Shown here one piece after another: positions 27,271-38,300 of a stretch of 58,427 nt of DNA. Position 1 is the stretch's first letter. Each line of letters starts with the position of its first letter. The notes beneath the pieces are model-generated. The model was not told the DNA's origin. It did no database searches and saw only the letters and a program-made list of their open reading frames with translations. The translations under genes were made by a program, and so were the position numbers. The stretch is from Ardenticatenaceae bacterium (GTDB taxonomy: Bacteria > Chloroflexota > Anaerolineae > Promineifilales > Promineifilaceae), in NCBI GenBank assembly GCA_020634495.1, contig JACKBR010000028.1:1-58427 (forward strand), in the 5' to 3' direction.

Positions 27271-28593
27271 TTAGCGCCGCGTGGCGGTCATCAAGATGCC
27301 ATGCCTGGGGCGCAAGGTGACCAAAGCATGTTCCTCAATGGGATGATCTGGCACCAGCTGGAGGCGGAATTTTTGCAAAATCATGGGCAAAATGATGATG
27401 CTTTCCATGAGGGCGAACTGGTCGCCAATACATTTGCGCGCCCCGGCCCCAAAGGGAATGTAAGCGTAGCGATTCCGGGCAGCCTCTTGCTCTGGCGTAA
27501 AGCGTTCGGGATCGAAGGTTTCGGGTTCGGGCCAAAACGCTGGGTGGCGATGCAGGGTGTAGGGGCTGAGGGCGACAATTGCGCCTGCCGGAATGTGATA
27601 GCCACCGATTTCATCATCGGCCAAAGCGTGGCGGCTAATTGACCAGGCAGACGGGTAAAGGCGCATCGATTCTTTGATGACTTTGTTGCTGTACTCTAAT
27701 TGGGCAAAGTCTTGGGTGGTGGGGAAACGGCCGTGCAACACCACATCCAGTTCAGCTTCAATCTTGGCCACAATGGCTGGATGCTGGGCCAGCAAATACC
27801 ACAACCAGCTCAGCGTGTTGGCTGTTGTTTCATGCCCGGCAATCAGCAAAGACATCACCTCATCCCGAACCTGGCGCTTTTCCATGCGCTCCCCGCTGTC
27901 TTCATAACGCGCCTGCGTGAGCATATCGAGCAGATCGCGCTGTTCGCGATGCGGCTGCGCCAGGCGTCGGTCAATGAGGCCGTAAACAATGTCGTCCAGC
28001 ACTTTTGCCATTTCCTGAAAACGCCGCCGCTTCGGCTTGCCAATTTCCACCAGCGTATTCACCGCCTCGCCAATGCGGTCAGATTGCTCGGCAATGTCGT
28101 AGCCAAACAAAGCCCGCGAGACAATGTTCAGGGTTAGCGTCATCATCTCGTTGGCAATATCAAACGGTTCGTTTTGGCTAACGGCGTCATCAATTCTTGC
28201 CAGGGTTTCGTTGGTGGCCTCGACCATCAGGTCGGCAAAGTTGGCCAGGTGGCTGCGGTGAAAAAAGGGCTGGATCAGGCGGCGTTGTTTGCGCCAGAGG
28301 GGATTTTCGCTGGTGAGCAGGCCCTGCCCGGTGACGGCCTGGAGCATATGTTTGTTGAGGTGGGTTTCTTTGTTGTAGTTACGGCCGTTACTCACCAACA
28401 CATGCTTTACATAATCAGGGTGATTCAGCAGGAACGCCTGTTCCGGGGTCGCCCGATACTGCACAACGTCCCCGTAATCACGGGTGAGCTGCAAAAAAAA
28501 GCGATGGGGTGCGCGTACTAATTCCCGCACGCCACCAGAGAAAAAGGGAGCCTTGCGATCCTGGTCAATTATTTCATTACTTTCTATGTTCAT
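27271..28593 (-). CDS. Cytochrome P450
   Basis: 440 residues, the normal length for a soluble bacterial P450. The I-helix oxygen-binding motif is LLIAGHETTANTLSW, the K-helix ExxR is KESMRLYPS, and the heme loop FGAGARKCIGDQFA carries the proximal Cys388. The sequence is of the class often close to CYP102/CYP4-like fatty-acid hydroxylases, but the substrate cannot be fixed. It needs a reductase partner, and none is encoded here. The gene lies upstream of lutABC on the same strand with only a short inverted repeat (27244-27258) between them. No strong ribosome site precedes the ATG. Confidence 0.95.
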   Translation of the reverse strand: MNIESNEIIDQDRKAPFFSGGVRELVRAPHRFFLQLTRDYGDVVQYRATPEQAFLLNHPDYVKHVLVSNGRNYNKETHLNKHMLQAVTGQGLLTSENPLWRKQRRLIQPFFHRSHLANFADLMVEATNETLARIDDAVSQNEPFDIANEMMTLTLNIVSRALFGYDIAEQSDRIGEAVNTLVEIGKPKRRRFQEMAKVLDDIVYGLIDRRLAQPHREQRDLLDMLTQARYEDSGERMEKRQVRDEVMSLLIAGHETTANTLSWLWYLLAQHPAIVAKIEAELDVVLHGRFPTTQDFAQLEYSNKVIKESMRLYPSAWSISRHALADDEIGGYHIPAGAIVALSPYTLHRHPAFWPEPETFDPERFTPEQEAARNRYAYIPFGAGARKCIGDQFALMESIIILPMILQKFRLQLVPDHPIEEHALVTLRPRHGILMTATRR

Positions 28594-28611
28594 TGCTATT
28601 GAATTAAACGC

Positions 28612-28640
28612 GACAGATTTGCATCTCGTGTAAATCTGTC
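28612..28640. promoter_or_regulatory. 9-bp hairpin in the P450 upstream region
   Basis: GACAGATTT (28612-28620) pairs exactly with AAATCTGTC (28632-28640) around an 11-base loop. It lies 19-47 bases upstream of the P450 start. It could be an operator or an mRNA hairpin. The plus strand continues into T-rich sequence, but no plus-strand gene precedes it. Confidence 0.4.
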
Positions 28641-28714
28641 AGGTTTGTTTTTTTCCGAACGAATGTCATTTATATTTGCCCATATCATACCTGATGGGGA
28701 AGGGAAAACCCAAG

Positions 28715-28747
28715 AAAAATGCCCGGCACCTATCTGGCGCGGGCATT
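28715..28747 (-). terminator. Intrinsic terminator of the sensor kinase operon
   Basis: On the minus strand an AATGCCCG...CGGGCATT stem (28747-28718) is followed directly by five T. It lies about 80 bases past the stop of the hybrid kinase gene. Confidence 0.75.
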
Positions 28748-28828
28748 GGCTAAAGCAAACTTCCGTATGGCAGCTCTGAACATGAACCGGGCAGGCCGGT
28801 TCTGGCAGATGGTTTTGCCAGTCCAGGC

Positions 28829-31800
28829 TTATTCTAAAATGTTGCGGATGTTTTGGGCTAAATCAGATAGCAAGAACGGTTTTTGGAGGTATGGCATATT
28901 TTCACGCTTGAGCGTTTCTACAGTGGCAGCGTCGCCAGCATAGCCCGTCATAATCAGCATTTTTATTGAGGGATACTCTTTTTGCAGGTGATGGTACAAA
29001 GCCACGCCACCCATTCCTGGCATAATTAAGTCGCTTAAAATGAGATCAATGTTTACATCTTCTTTTGCCAATATGTCCAGGGCGGCCACGCCATTGACCG
29101 CTGAAAAAATTGTGTAGCCCAAACCCTCCAATGTTTCTCTGACGGATTGTTGCATAGCGAGATTGTCTTCAACCAGCAAGATATTTTCATCGCCCCCAGG
29201 TAATAATTCATCCTCTTCTTCCGGTTCTAAATTTATGAGGGGCATTTGCAGCAGTGGCAGGTACAAGAAAAAGGAGGTGCCACCGCCAGGTTTACTTACC
29301 ACATCAATTGACCCTTTATGCTGCTTCACAATGCCATAAACCTGGGCCAGGCCCAACCCGGTTCCCTTGCCGGGAGGCTTTGTCGAGAAGAATGGCTCAA
29401 ACAGATGGGGTAAAACTTCTGGTGGGATTCCCGTGCCTGTATCTTTGACGGCTAATTTTACCCAATCCCCCACCCATAAATCGGGCAATGGCGCTTCATG
29501 TTCATTTGTAATGCTAAGGCAAGAAAGCTCGAAGTCTAGCCGCCCACCCGTGGGCATGGCGTCACGGGCATTGAGCGCCAGATTCATGATGACTTGTTGC
29601 AGCCTGGTTGGGTCGCCTTCGATGATGCAGTTGTTTTCGCTGTATTTTAGGTGCAGGGTTATGTTTTCTGGCAGCGTTTGTTCCAACAGCTTGATCATTT
29701 GTTTGAGCAACGGCCGTAAATTTAGCGGCACCAAGTCCATAATCGAACGACGGCTAAAATCTAAAATTTGACTAATGAGATTGGCGGCATGTTGGGCGCG
29801 ATCAGATATTAAGTCCAGGTGCCCTCGCTCCTTTTTCTGCAGCGTTGGGTTGCGTTGCAGCATTTTTGCGTAAAGCATAATGACACCCATCACATTATTA
29901 AAATCATGGGCAATGCCAGCCGCCAATTGACCCACGGTGGCCAGCCGTTCTTGAGCCTGTTGGTAGCGCTGCCGCTCTCGCTCCTCTGTCACATCGTTTA
30001 GAACCAAAACCCAGTACCCCTGTTCAGCCGCATCCTCCATGGGCCGGGCAATAAGCGTATATTGGCGGTCTTTGGTGGTGATGGTCTGCCACTCATGTGA
30101 ATGTTCAATGCTCAGAATATCGGCCAACGCTTTGTCGCCAAGATGCGTCACAAATTCAGGCACCGGGTCTCCGGCCAAAGCCACCAGATCTGTTTGGGCC
30201 GTTGGGTTCGCCGACAAGATGATTCCATCGTTGCTTATCAATAAAACGCCTTCTGGAACGGTATCCATGATGCGTTGGATGCGATTGGCCTGCTCCCGAA
30301 TCTGGTTTAATAAGCGTACTCGATCTTCCTCTGTCTTTTTACGCTCTGAGATGTCTTGCTTGATGGCTATAAAATGACTTATTTTGCCAGCCTTGTCTTT
30401 CAAGGGGGTGATGGTCATTTCCTCGGAGTACAGGGTGCCATCTTTGCGCCGGTTGATGAGTTCACCATGCCAGACTTTGCCGGATAAAATGGTGGTCCAC
30501 AATTTACTGTAAAAGGAAACATTCTGAACGCCTGAATTGATCAGCTGGCCGGGGGTTTTGCCAATGCTCTCGTCTATGCTGTAGCCTGTGAGTGATGAAA
30601 AGGCAGGATTTGCCCAGATTACGGCCCCAGCAGGGTCGGTGATGACGATGGCATTTGCGGCGCTGTTTAAGGCGGCGCTTTGCAGGCGCACTTCTTCCTC
30701 AAACTTAATGCGCTTGGTGATGTCTCGGGAAATTCCCTCGATGGCTATTAAACGGCCGTCTTCATCATAAATCGGCACATTTCGCTGCTCTGTCCAATAC
30801 TCCGTCCCGTCCTTATGAATCCAGCGCAGGGCAAATAAATGTTCAAAAGGAAAATCAGCCCGGTTAGACATTTCTAGCCGGGAAAAATCTTCGGGATGGA
30901 TCATTTCGAATCCCAGATTGGGGTCGGCGTAAAACTCTTCTGGCGTGTAGCCGGTAATTTGGGTGGCTGCCGGGCTAACATATTCGTATTGGCGTTCTGG
31001 CCACAAGCGAATTCTAAAAATGATGTCCTGGGCGTTTTCCGCAAGGCGGCGAAAGCGGGCTTCGCTTTCATTTAAGGCAATGCGCTCCTGAGCCAGCCTG
31101 GCCCGGTGATACACATTTTCAATCATGATGGGCAGTTTGTGCAGGTATCCCTGGTACTTTACCAGGTAATCGGCGGCTCCCAGGCGCAGCGCCTGCGTGG
31201 CAATTTCTTCGTTGCCCTGGCCAGTAATCACAATGATCGGCATAGCAACCTTGTACTCATCGCGCAGTTTTTTGATGAGCTCCAGGCCATTGGTTCCCGG
31301 TAAGCGGTAATCTAAAAGCAAAACATCGTATTGGGGTACGGCATCTTCTGTTTGCTCCAGGCGAGCTAATGCCTCTTCGGCGGTATGAAAAATATCAAGA
31401 TGAATATGCGGGGCGTAGCGATCAAGATGGCGCTGCATCAGATCGGCGTCAGCATCATGGTGTTCAACATACAACACGCGCAGCAGGCCTGTTTTTAACG
31501 CAGCTTCTGTTTTAAAGCGCGACAAGGCGGCTTCAAGCGTGGCGGGGAGCTGTTTTCTGTAGCCAGATTGTTTTGGCAGGTAATCATCGGCACCAGCTTT
31601 AAGGGCAGCAACGGCCGTATCCTCATCCCCTGACCCCGTTAAAATTACCACCGCCAGCGGCAATCCCTTTTGGCGAACTTCAATCAGCAATTCAAGGCCA
31701 TTGCCATCTGGCAGGCGTAAATCAGCAAGCAGAACATCATAATTAGCCTGGCCAAACAAAACCTGGCGTGCTTCCTCTAGCGATGGCACCGTGTCCACAT

Positions 31801-31882
31801 CGAACGTGGGTGCCTGCTTTTTTATGGCGCGGATTGTCAAATCAGCATCATCCACATTATCTTCAACGTATAAAATTCGCAC
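28829..31882 (-). CDS. Hybrid sensor kinase REC-REC-PAS-PAS-PAS-HisKA-HATPase-REC
   Basis: 1017 residues from a GTG at 31882 with GGAGAAGG 8 bases upstream; a GTG at 31924 would overlap the preceding gene and lacks such a site. Two receiver domains open the protein ([36 protein letters not shown]). Three PAS domains follow at about 280-400, 405-525 and 535-645. HisKA has the [11 protein letters not shown] form of the H box. The HATPase shows [18 protein letters not shown] and [14 protein letters not shown] final receiver ([21 protein letters not shown]) ends the chain. The second REC has EHHDAD in place of the usual ED pair. It is the last gene of the three-gene phosphorelay. Confidence 0.94.
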   Translation of the reverse strand: MRILYVEDNVDDADLTIRAIKKQAPTFDVDTVPSLEEARQVLFGQANYDVLLADLRLPDGNGLELLIEVRQKGLPLAVVILTGSGDEDTAVAALKAGADDYLPKQSGYRKQLPATLEAALSRFKTEAALKTGLLRVLYVEHHDADADLMQRHLDRYAPHIHLDIFHTAEEALARLEQTEDAVPQYDVLLLDYRLPGTNGLELIKKLRDEYKVAMPIIVITGQGNEEIATQALRLGAADYLVKYQGYLHKLPIMIENVYHRARLAQERIALNESEARFRRLAENAQDIIFRIRLWPERQYEYVSPAATQITGYTPEEFYADPNLGFEMIHPEDFSRLEMSNRADFPFEHLFALRWIHKDGTEYWTEQRNVPIYDEDGRLIAIEGISRDITKRIKFEEEVRLQSAALNSAANAIVITDPAGAVIWANPAFSSLTGYSIDESIGKTPGQLINSGVQNVSFYSKLWTTILSGKVWHGELINRRKDGTLYSEEMTITPLKDKAGKISHFIAIKQDISERKKTEEDRVRLLNQIREQANRIQRIMDTVPEGVLLISNDGIILSANPTAQTDLVALAGDPVPEFVTHLGDKALADILSIEHSHEWQTITTKDRQYTLIARPMEDAAEQGYWVLVLNDVTEERERQRYQQAQERLATVGQLAAGIAHDFNNVMGVIMLYAKMLQRNPTLQKKERGHLDLISDRAQHAANLISQILDFSRRSIMDLVPLNLRPLLKQMIKLLEQTLPENITLHLKYSENNCIIEGDPTRLQQVIMNLALNARDAMPTGGRLDFELSCLSITNEHEAPLPDLWVGDWVKLAVKDTGTGIPPEVLPHLFEPFFSTKPPGKGTGLGLAQVYGIVKQHKGSIDVVSKPGGGTSFFLYLPLLQMPLINLEPEEEDELLPGGDENILLVEDNLAMQQSVRETLEGLGYTIFSAVNGVAALDILAKEDVNIDLILSDLIMPGMGGVALYHHLQKEYPSIKMLIMTGYAGDAATVETLKRENMPYLQKPFLLSDLAQNIRNILE

Positions 31883-31898
31883 GGTTTTTACCTTCTCC

Positions 31899-32321
31899 TC
31901 ATACAGGCGGTTCGTTGAATACACACCAATACAAATCTATTTGGGTGGCAACATCCAAAAACTTCTCAAACTTGACCGGCTTTACAATATAAGAATTTGC
32001 GCCTAAAGCGTAGGCCGCTTGAATATCACGATCTTCACGAGAGGAGGTTAAAACAACAACAGGGATTGTATGAAAAGTTTTATGCGTTTTTATTTTTTCC
32101 AGTACCTCAAGGCCGGTAAAAATGGGCAATTTCAAATCTAGCAAAATCACAGCCGGAGCCGGCTCGCCATTCTCCCAGCGCACCAACCAGTCCAGGGCTT
32201 CTTGGCCATCGCGGGCAACTTCAATCGGGTTGGTTAAATTACGCCGCTGGAAGGCCAGCAGAGTCAGGTCAAGGTCCATTTGATTATCTTCTACGAGTAA
32301 AATGGGGCGGGAAACTGTCAT
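31899..32321 (-). CDS. Single-domain response regulator, Rcp1-like
   Basis: 140 residues forming one receiver domain. ILLVEDNQMD, the acceptor Asp in VILLDLKLP, VVLTSSREDRD and YIVKPVKFEKF match the Rcp1 group, which typically pairs with phytochrome-like kinases. The upstream giant kinase has the phytochrome-type H box, so this is very probably its partner. The start codon overlaps the giant gene's stop in ATGA at 32321-32318, giving translational coupling. The hybrid kinase begins 16 bases after its stop, so all three belong to one operon. Confidence 0.95.
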   Translation of the reverse strand: MTVSRPILLVEDNQMDLDLTLLAFQRRNLTNPIEVARDGQEALDWLVRWENGEPAPAVILLDLKLPIFTGLEVLEKIKTHKTFHTIPVVVLTSSREDRDIQAAYALGANSYIVKPVKFEKFLDVATQIDLYWCVFNEPPV

Positions 32322-35300
32322 TTGTTCTTCACTATCTCCAAATAAAATTTGGCACCTTTTCCGGGTTCACTTTCGGCCCACACTTTGCCCCCTATCCTAT
32401 CCATTGCTTTGCGCACCATGGCCAGGCCAATGCCTGTGCCGGGATAATTTTCTGAGCGGTGCAAGCGCTGAAAGATTTCAAAAATGCGTTCATTGTGGGT
32501 CATGTCGAAACCAATCCCGTTATCCTGAACCCACAGGATACAAGAAATGTCAGTTTCCTGTCCACCCAACTGAATTTGTGGTGCCGGAACATCGCGGGTG
32601 AATTTGAACGCATTCTCGATCAGGTTACGCAGGGCCATTGCCAGCCCATCTTCGTCGGCGGCAACGGTTTGGAATGGGATGTTGATGTCGATGGTTGTAT
32701 TTGGGTCATCCAGGGTCGCGGCATGTGCATTCACCAGGCTGTTTACCAAGTGGTGGATGTCTATCTCTTTTACCTGTAGGCTTCGCCGCTCCAGGCGAGA
32801 GTACGCCAGTAAATCTTCAATTAGCTGATTCATTTGCTCGGTTGCCCGGCGAACTTTTTGTAAAAAGATACGGCCGTCTTCATCCAACACGTCCATATAA
32901 TCTTCCAGCAGCAGTTGGCTGTAGCCATCAATTCCGCGCAGCGGCGCTTTTAGATCGTGCGAGACGGAGTAGGAAAAGGTTTCCAGCTCTTGATTTACAG
33001 CCTGCAATTCGGCCGTGCGCTGCTGCACCCGCTCCTCTAAAATCTCATTTTGCAGCTCTATTTCTGCTTTAAGCCTGTGTTGGTGCAGGGCAATGGCCAA
33101 CTGATTGGCCACCTCTTCCACAATTTCCTGATGCTCACTTGTAAAATAATTAGATTCTCTTGCCAACAGATTGATGGTGCCAATAAGCTGTCCGTCGGCC
33201 ATAAGCGGCGTAGAAAGTGCCGATTGAAGACCCTCTTCAACAAGGCGTACCGCAAAGGGCGAAAGAGAATCTGACAAATTTTGCGCATCTTTCATAACCA
33301 AAGTTTTTCCTTCTTGCAGCAACTCAATTCGAGGATTATTAGCTATGGGGATTTGCATACCTACAGGGGAGATGTCTGGCTGATCGCTACTCACAACAAA
33401 CATATGCCCTTCCACCATATTTTGATCATAAAGTACAACAAGGGTTTGCCAGCAAGGAATCAGCTTCTGCAGGTTTTCAAGCGTTGATTTCGTAATCAAT
33501 TCAGGATTCTGAACGCGCAAAATGTCCTGGTCAATTTGCCTTAAAACAGCCAGACGTTGGTTATAGCGCTGCAATGCCTCTTCTGCTTGTTTGCGGTTGG
33601 TGATGTCAATTTGTAGGCCAAGCATCCGCGTCGTTTTGCCATTTTCGTCAAATTCTACCGCATTGCCTACGCTGTTCAGCCAGCGGTATGAACCGTCCTT
33701 ATGGCGAAATCTCAGATCGATATTAAAGCCTTCTAGCCCTTCATCGCGCACCGTCTCCATTTTGTGAATAACAAAGGCAAAGTCGTCTGGGTGGGTACGG
33801 CCGCCCCATACCTCGCGGTTTTGCCCGTCCGTTTCTGGATCGTAACCCAGCATGGTAAAGTAAGTTGGCGTCGCTTCCCATAAATCTGTTTTTAAGTTCC
33901 AATCCCAAACGCCGATATTGGCTGCGTCTAACGTCGTTCTGTACCTTGCTTCGCTTGCAGCCAGGGCTATGTCGGCTTCTACGCGCTCGGTAATATCTAA
34001 AACTGTGCCGGTAACCGCTGGCCTGCCGTCCAGCTCCATACGGGTTCCGTGAATTTCTACCCAGATCAGCGTGCCGTCCTTTTTAATGCCACGAGCAATG
34101 TAATGAACGCTGCTCATTTCACCATCAATCCGGCGGCGCACATAATCTGAAGCCATCGATTTGTCTTCTGGGGCAATGACGTCTGTGGGCAGAAGGTTTG
34201 CCAATACTTCTTCCTCGTCATAGCCGAACATTTCGCAGAAACGGCCGTTTACATACAAAAAGCGATCTTCTCTAAACACGTAAATGCCGGTAATAGACTG
34301 TTCTACCAGCGCCTTAAATCTGGCTTCAGATTTTTGTAAGGCCTCCTCCGCCAGCTTGCGCTCGGTAATGTCTTCAATTTGGGTAATAAAATATTGCAGC
34401 TCGCCAGAACTGTTTCGCAGCGAGGCTGAATTGATGTGAATCCAGATGGGCCTGCCAGATTTGTGCAAATACCGCTTTTCTATGGTTACGCTGTCAATTT
34501 CACCTGTAACCAATTGGCGCATCGCGTTGCTGCCAATTTGAATATCATCAGGATGAGTGATGTCGTTAAAATGCCGACCTTCCAATTCTGCCTTCTGATA
34601 GCCCAGCATTTTACAAAGGGGCTGGTTCACTTTTAAGAACGTGCCATCAAAGGCAGTCAGGCACATACCATTGGCAGAATGTTCAAAGGCGGTACGGAAT
34701 CTTTCTTCGCTATCCTTTAATTCAATCTCCGCCTGTTTGCGCTCTGTGATGTCGCGGCTGACGGTGGCCCAGCCAACAACCTCACCGCTGTCATCACGAA
34801 GATGGAAGAGATAGTAGAACATCCAAATCGGTTCACCGGTCTGGAAGTGGCGCAAGCGAATCTCCACGTCGCCGTGGCCCTCTTGCAGCACGCGGGGGAA
34901 GAACTCCTCTGTGATGAACTGCTGATCCTCTGGGAAAAAGTAATCTTGCACCTTAACCTGGCAAGCAGCCGCCATATCGGGCAGACCGACCATGCGCACG
35001 CCCGCCGGGTTCACGTAGAGCGGCTCAAAATCAAGGTTGCACATGCCGATGAATTCGCTGCTGCTATCAGCCAGCGTCACAAACTTCTGCCGCTCTTGCT
35101 CGGCCACCTTGCGTGCGGTGATGTCAAAAATTGTTGACAAGATGTATTTTTCACTATGGTCGTCAAAGACCTCTGCGGACGTTACCGCGTGCCCAACCGT
35201 CCCAGTTTTGGTTTTGAATGAAAATTCATAATCCTTGAGTCTGCCTTGCTCTTTGAGAATTTCAAATGCCGGTTGCCGCTCTTCAATGTTTGCCCAATAA

Positions 35301-38300
35301 TCAATGGCTGTGCTGGGTTTTCCAATAAGCTCTGCTCTTGTATAGCCCAGTAAATTTTCTAACGCCTCATTGACATTAATTATTGTCCTGTCGGAAAGAT
35401 TGGCTAATGTTGTGGCAACCGGGTTCAACTCAAATACTTTTTGGAAAAGTTGACGCGCCTCGTCTCGCTCCCTCTCCGCCTGCTTGCGATCCGTGATGTC
35501 CACGGCCATGGCCAGGCCGAATGTTTCACCGCCCACTTCGATCACTTCTATGGTGCCAACCACGTCTCTGATCTCACCAGACTTCTGCCGGATTTGGATT
35601 TCGTGCTTTTGCGCCTTTCCAAATTCCTTTATCTCGCTCATCCAGGTGCTTCGGTCGCTTGGTTCAACGAATAAATTCAGGTCTGCTGCGGTTTTGTTGG
35701 CAAACTCGTCACGAGGATAGCCTGTCAGGGCAAGGTAGGCGGCGTTTACATCTACGGAACGGCCGTCTGCCATGCGGAAAAGATTGATGGGGTAAGGGCT
35801 GGCATGGAATATTTTTGAAAACCGTTCTTCTGAGCGGCGCAGCTTTTGCTCTGCCTGCACCCGTTCCGTGATGTCGTAGTTGACGCCAACCATGCGCACC
35901 GGATTCCCGTCTGTATCTCTATAAACAGTTGCGTTCGCCTGTAAATGGCGTATTGTCCCGTCTGGCCAGACCACACGAAATTGTGTGTCATATTCTTTTT
36001 CTCCACGCAAAGCTTGTTGTGTCTCGTTCCTAGAGTAGGCCACATCATCTGGGTGTAAACCTTTGATCCAGGCTTCGTACGCCTCGGAGAAGTCATGCTC
36101 ATCTATGCCGTATAACCCATACATCTCCTTGTCCCAAACCAGTTGATCTTTGATGATATCCCAATCCCATATCCCCAGGCCCGCGGCTCGCGCCGCCAGC
36201 GTAATGCGGTCATTCAGGCGGACAATGCTTTCTTGAGCCTGGCTGTGTTCAATGGCCACACTTGCCAGGCGAGTGGCGCGTTCAATCAACTCAAAATCTT
36301 CGGCTTTGGGGGAACGAACTTCCCGGTAATACATGGCAAAGGTGCCCACCACCGCCCCTGTAGTATTGATGATGGGCGTAGACCAACAGGCGCGGAGGCC
36401 ATACGTCCGGGCCAGCTCACGATACTCATCCCACAAGGGATCGCGCTCGATGTCTGTGACAATAACCGGCTCGCGACGATAAGCCGCGGTGCCGCACGAT
36501 CCCGCAGCAGGCCCAATTGCCTCGCCTTCGATGGCCGTGTTGTAGGCACCTGGCAGGTGTGGCGCTGCCCCCAGACGGAGATGGAGGCCATCTGAATCGA
36601 GCAGCAGGATCGAACCCAGGGTGTCAAGGGAAAACTGCTCCACGCTCAGCACAATTGCCTCAAGCACATCATGCAGGGGCGCTCCGGTGGAAATCATTTC
36701 CAGCACCTCTGTTTCCGCGGCCAACAGCATTTCAGACCGCTTACGATCAGAAATGTCGCGCCAGACTGACCGGCTGTGAATGATGTTGCCCGCTTCGTCG
36801 CGTACGGCCGTTGCATTCAAGCTCGCATCCAACACACTGCCATCCTTGCGCTGCAATTGCAGCTCCGCGTTGTGTACCACACCTTCCGTCACAAACTGCT
36901 GAAACGCTTTTTGCGCACCTTCCAGACTATCAGGATGATACATATCAAAAATTGGGCGTCCGATAAGTTCATCTTTTGTATAGCCAGATATTTGGGCCAG
37001 CGTCTGGTTGGCCTGAATAATGTTGCCTGTAGCGGCAGACACACTGACATACATATCCGGGGCATTCTCATACAGATCCATATACCGGGCCTCAGACAAA
37101 CGCAGCGCAGCCTCAGCCTGTTTACGTTCACTAATGTCAATGAGCGTCGTAATGTGGCACGCTTCCCCCTCAATTTCCATGGGGCGCGTGGAGAACAGCA
37201 GGTGTACGAGTTCACCCGATTTAGACCGGGCAGCAAGTTCCGCATTGCGCAAACCGCCGGTCTCAAGCTGCTTTTGGATTATTTTATTTCGTTCTTCTGG
37301 GGTCCATATATTTAACTCTAAGGAAGTATGCGCAATCACCTCTTCGCGCTTGAAGCCAAGCAACTCTAGAAAAGAGTCGTTGACATCAATAAACTTGCCA
37401 TCGGCCACGCGAGTGATGGTCATGGCCGCTGGCCCCACGTGAAAAGCATTGGAGAACATTTCTTTAGATTGACGCAGCGCCACCTCAGCCTGTTTAAGTT
37501 CGCTAATATCAATAAGCGTTGTGATATGACAGGCTTCCCCGCCTATTTCTAGTGGATGGGAAGAGAACAGCAGGTGAACAGGCTGCCCTGTTTTCGTTTG
37601 GGACTTAAGTTCGGCATTGCGCAAGCCGCCCGTTTCAAGCTGTTTTTGGATAAATATTTTCCGCGCTTCTGGAGGCAATATTTTCAATTCTACGGACGTA
37701 CGGCCAACCGCTTCTTCACGACTGTAGCCAAACAGGTCTAGAAAAGAATCGTTCACGTCGATGAATTTACCGTCGGCAATGCGGGTAATGGCCATGGCCA
37801 CTGGCCCCACTTGAAAGATGGTGGAAAAGAGTTCTTCAGACTGCCGCAGGGCTTCTTCAGCCCGCTTGCTTTCTGTGATGTCGGTGGCAATGCCAAGCTT
37901 TTGTTGCAGTGAGCCATCTTTGTTGCGGCGGAACGGCCGTTCATAACTGTGCAGCGTACGCCAACGGCCGTCTGCGTGCCGCATCCGGTACTCAATTTCC
38001 AACACAGCGTCATCGGTCGCCGCAGCCACCGCTTCCTTAAAAGCAGTCACCACGGCCAAATCATCCGGGTGAACAAGGCGGGCAAACAGCTCTGACCCCA
38101 TCGCCTGAATCTCTTCAGATTGATAGCCCAGCAGCCTCTCTACCCCGCTGTTGGCATACACATTACTTTCCGTCTCCAAATCATAGACATAGATGATGGC
38201 TGGCGATGTGTCCACAATAGCAGACACAAAATGCTCCCGTTCGCGCAGGTTGGCCTCCGCCTGCTTGGCCTGGGTAATATCAGAGAAAGAAACAGCACAC

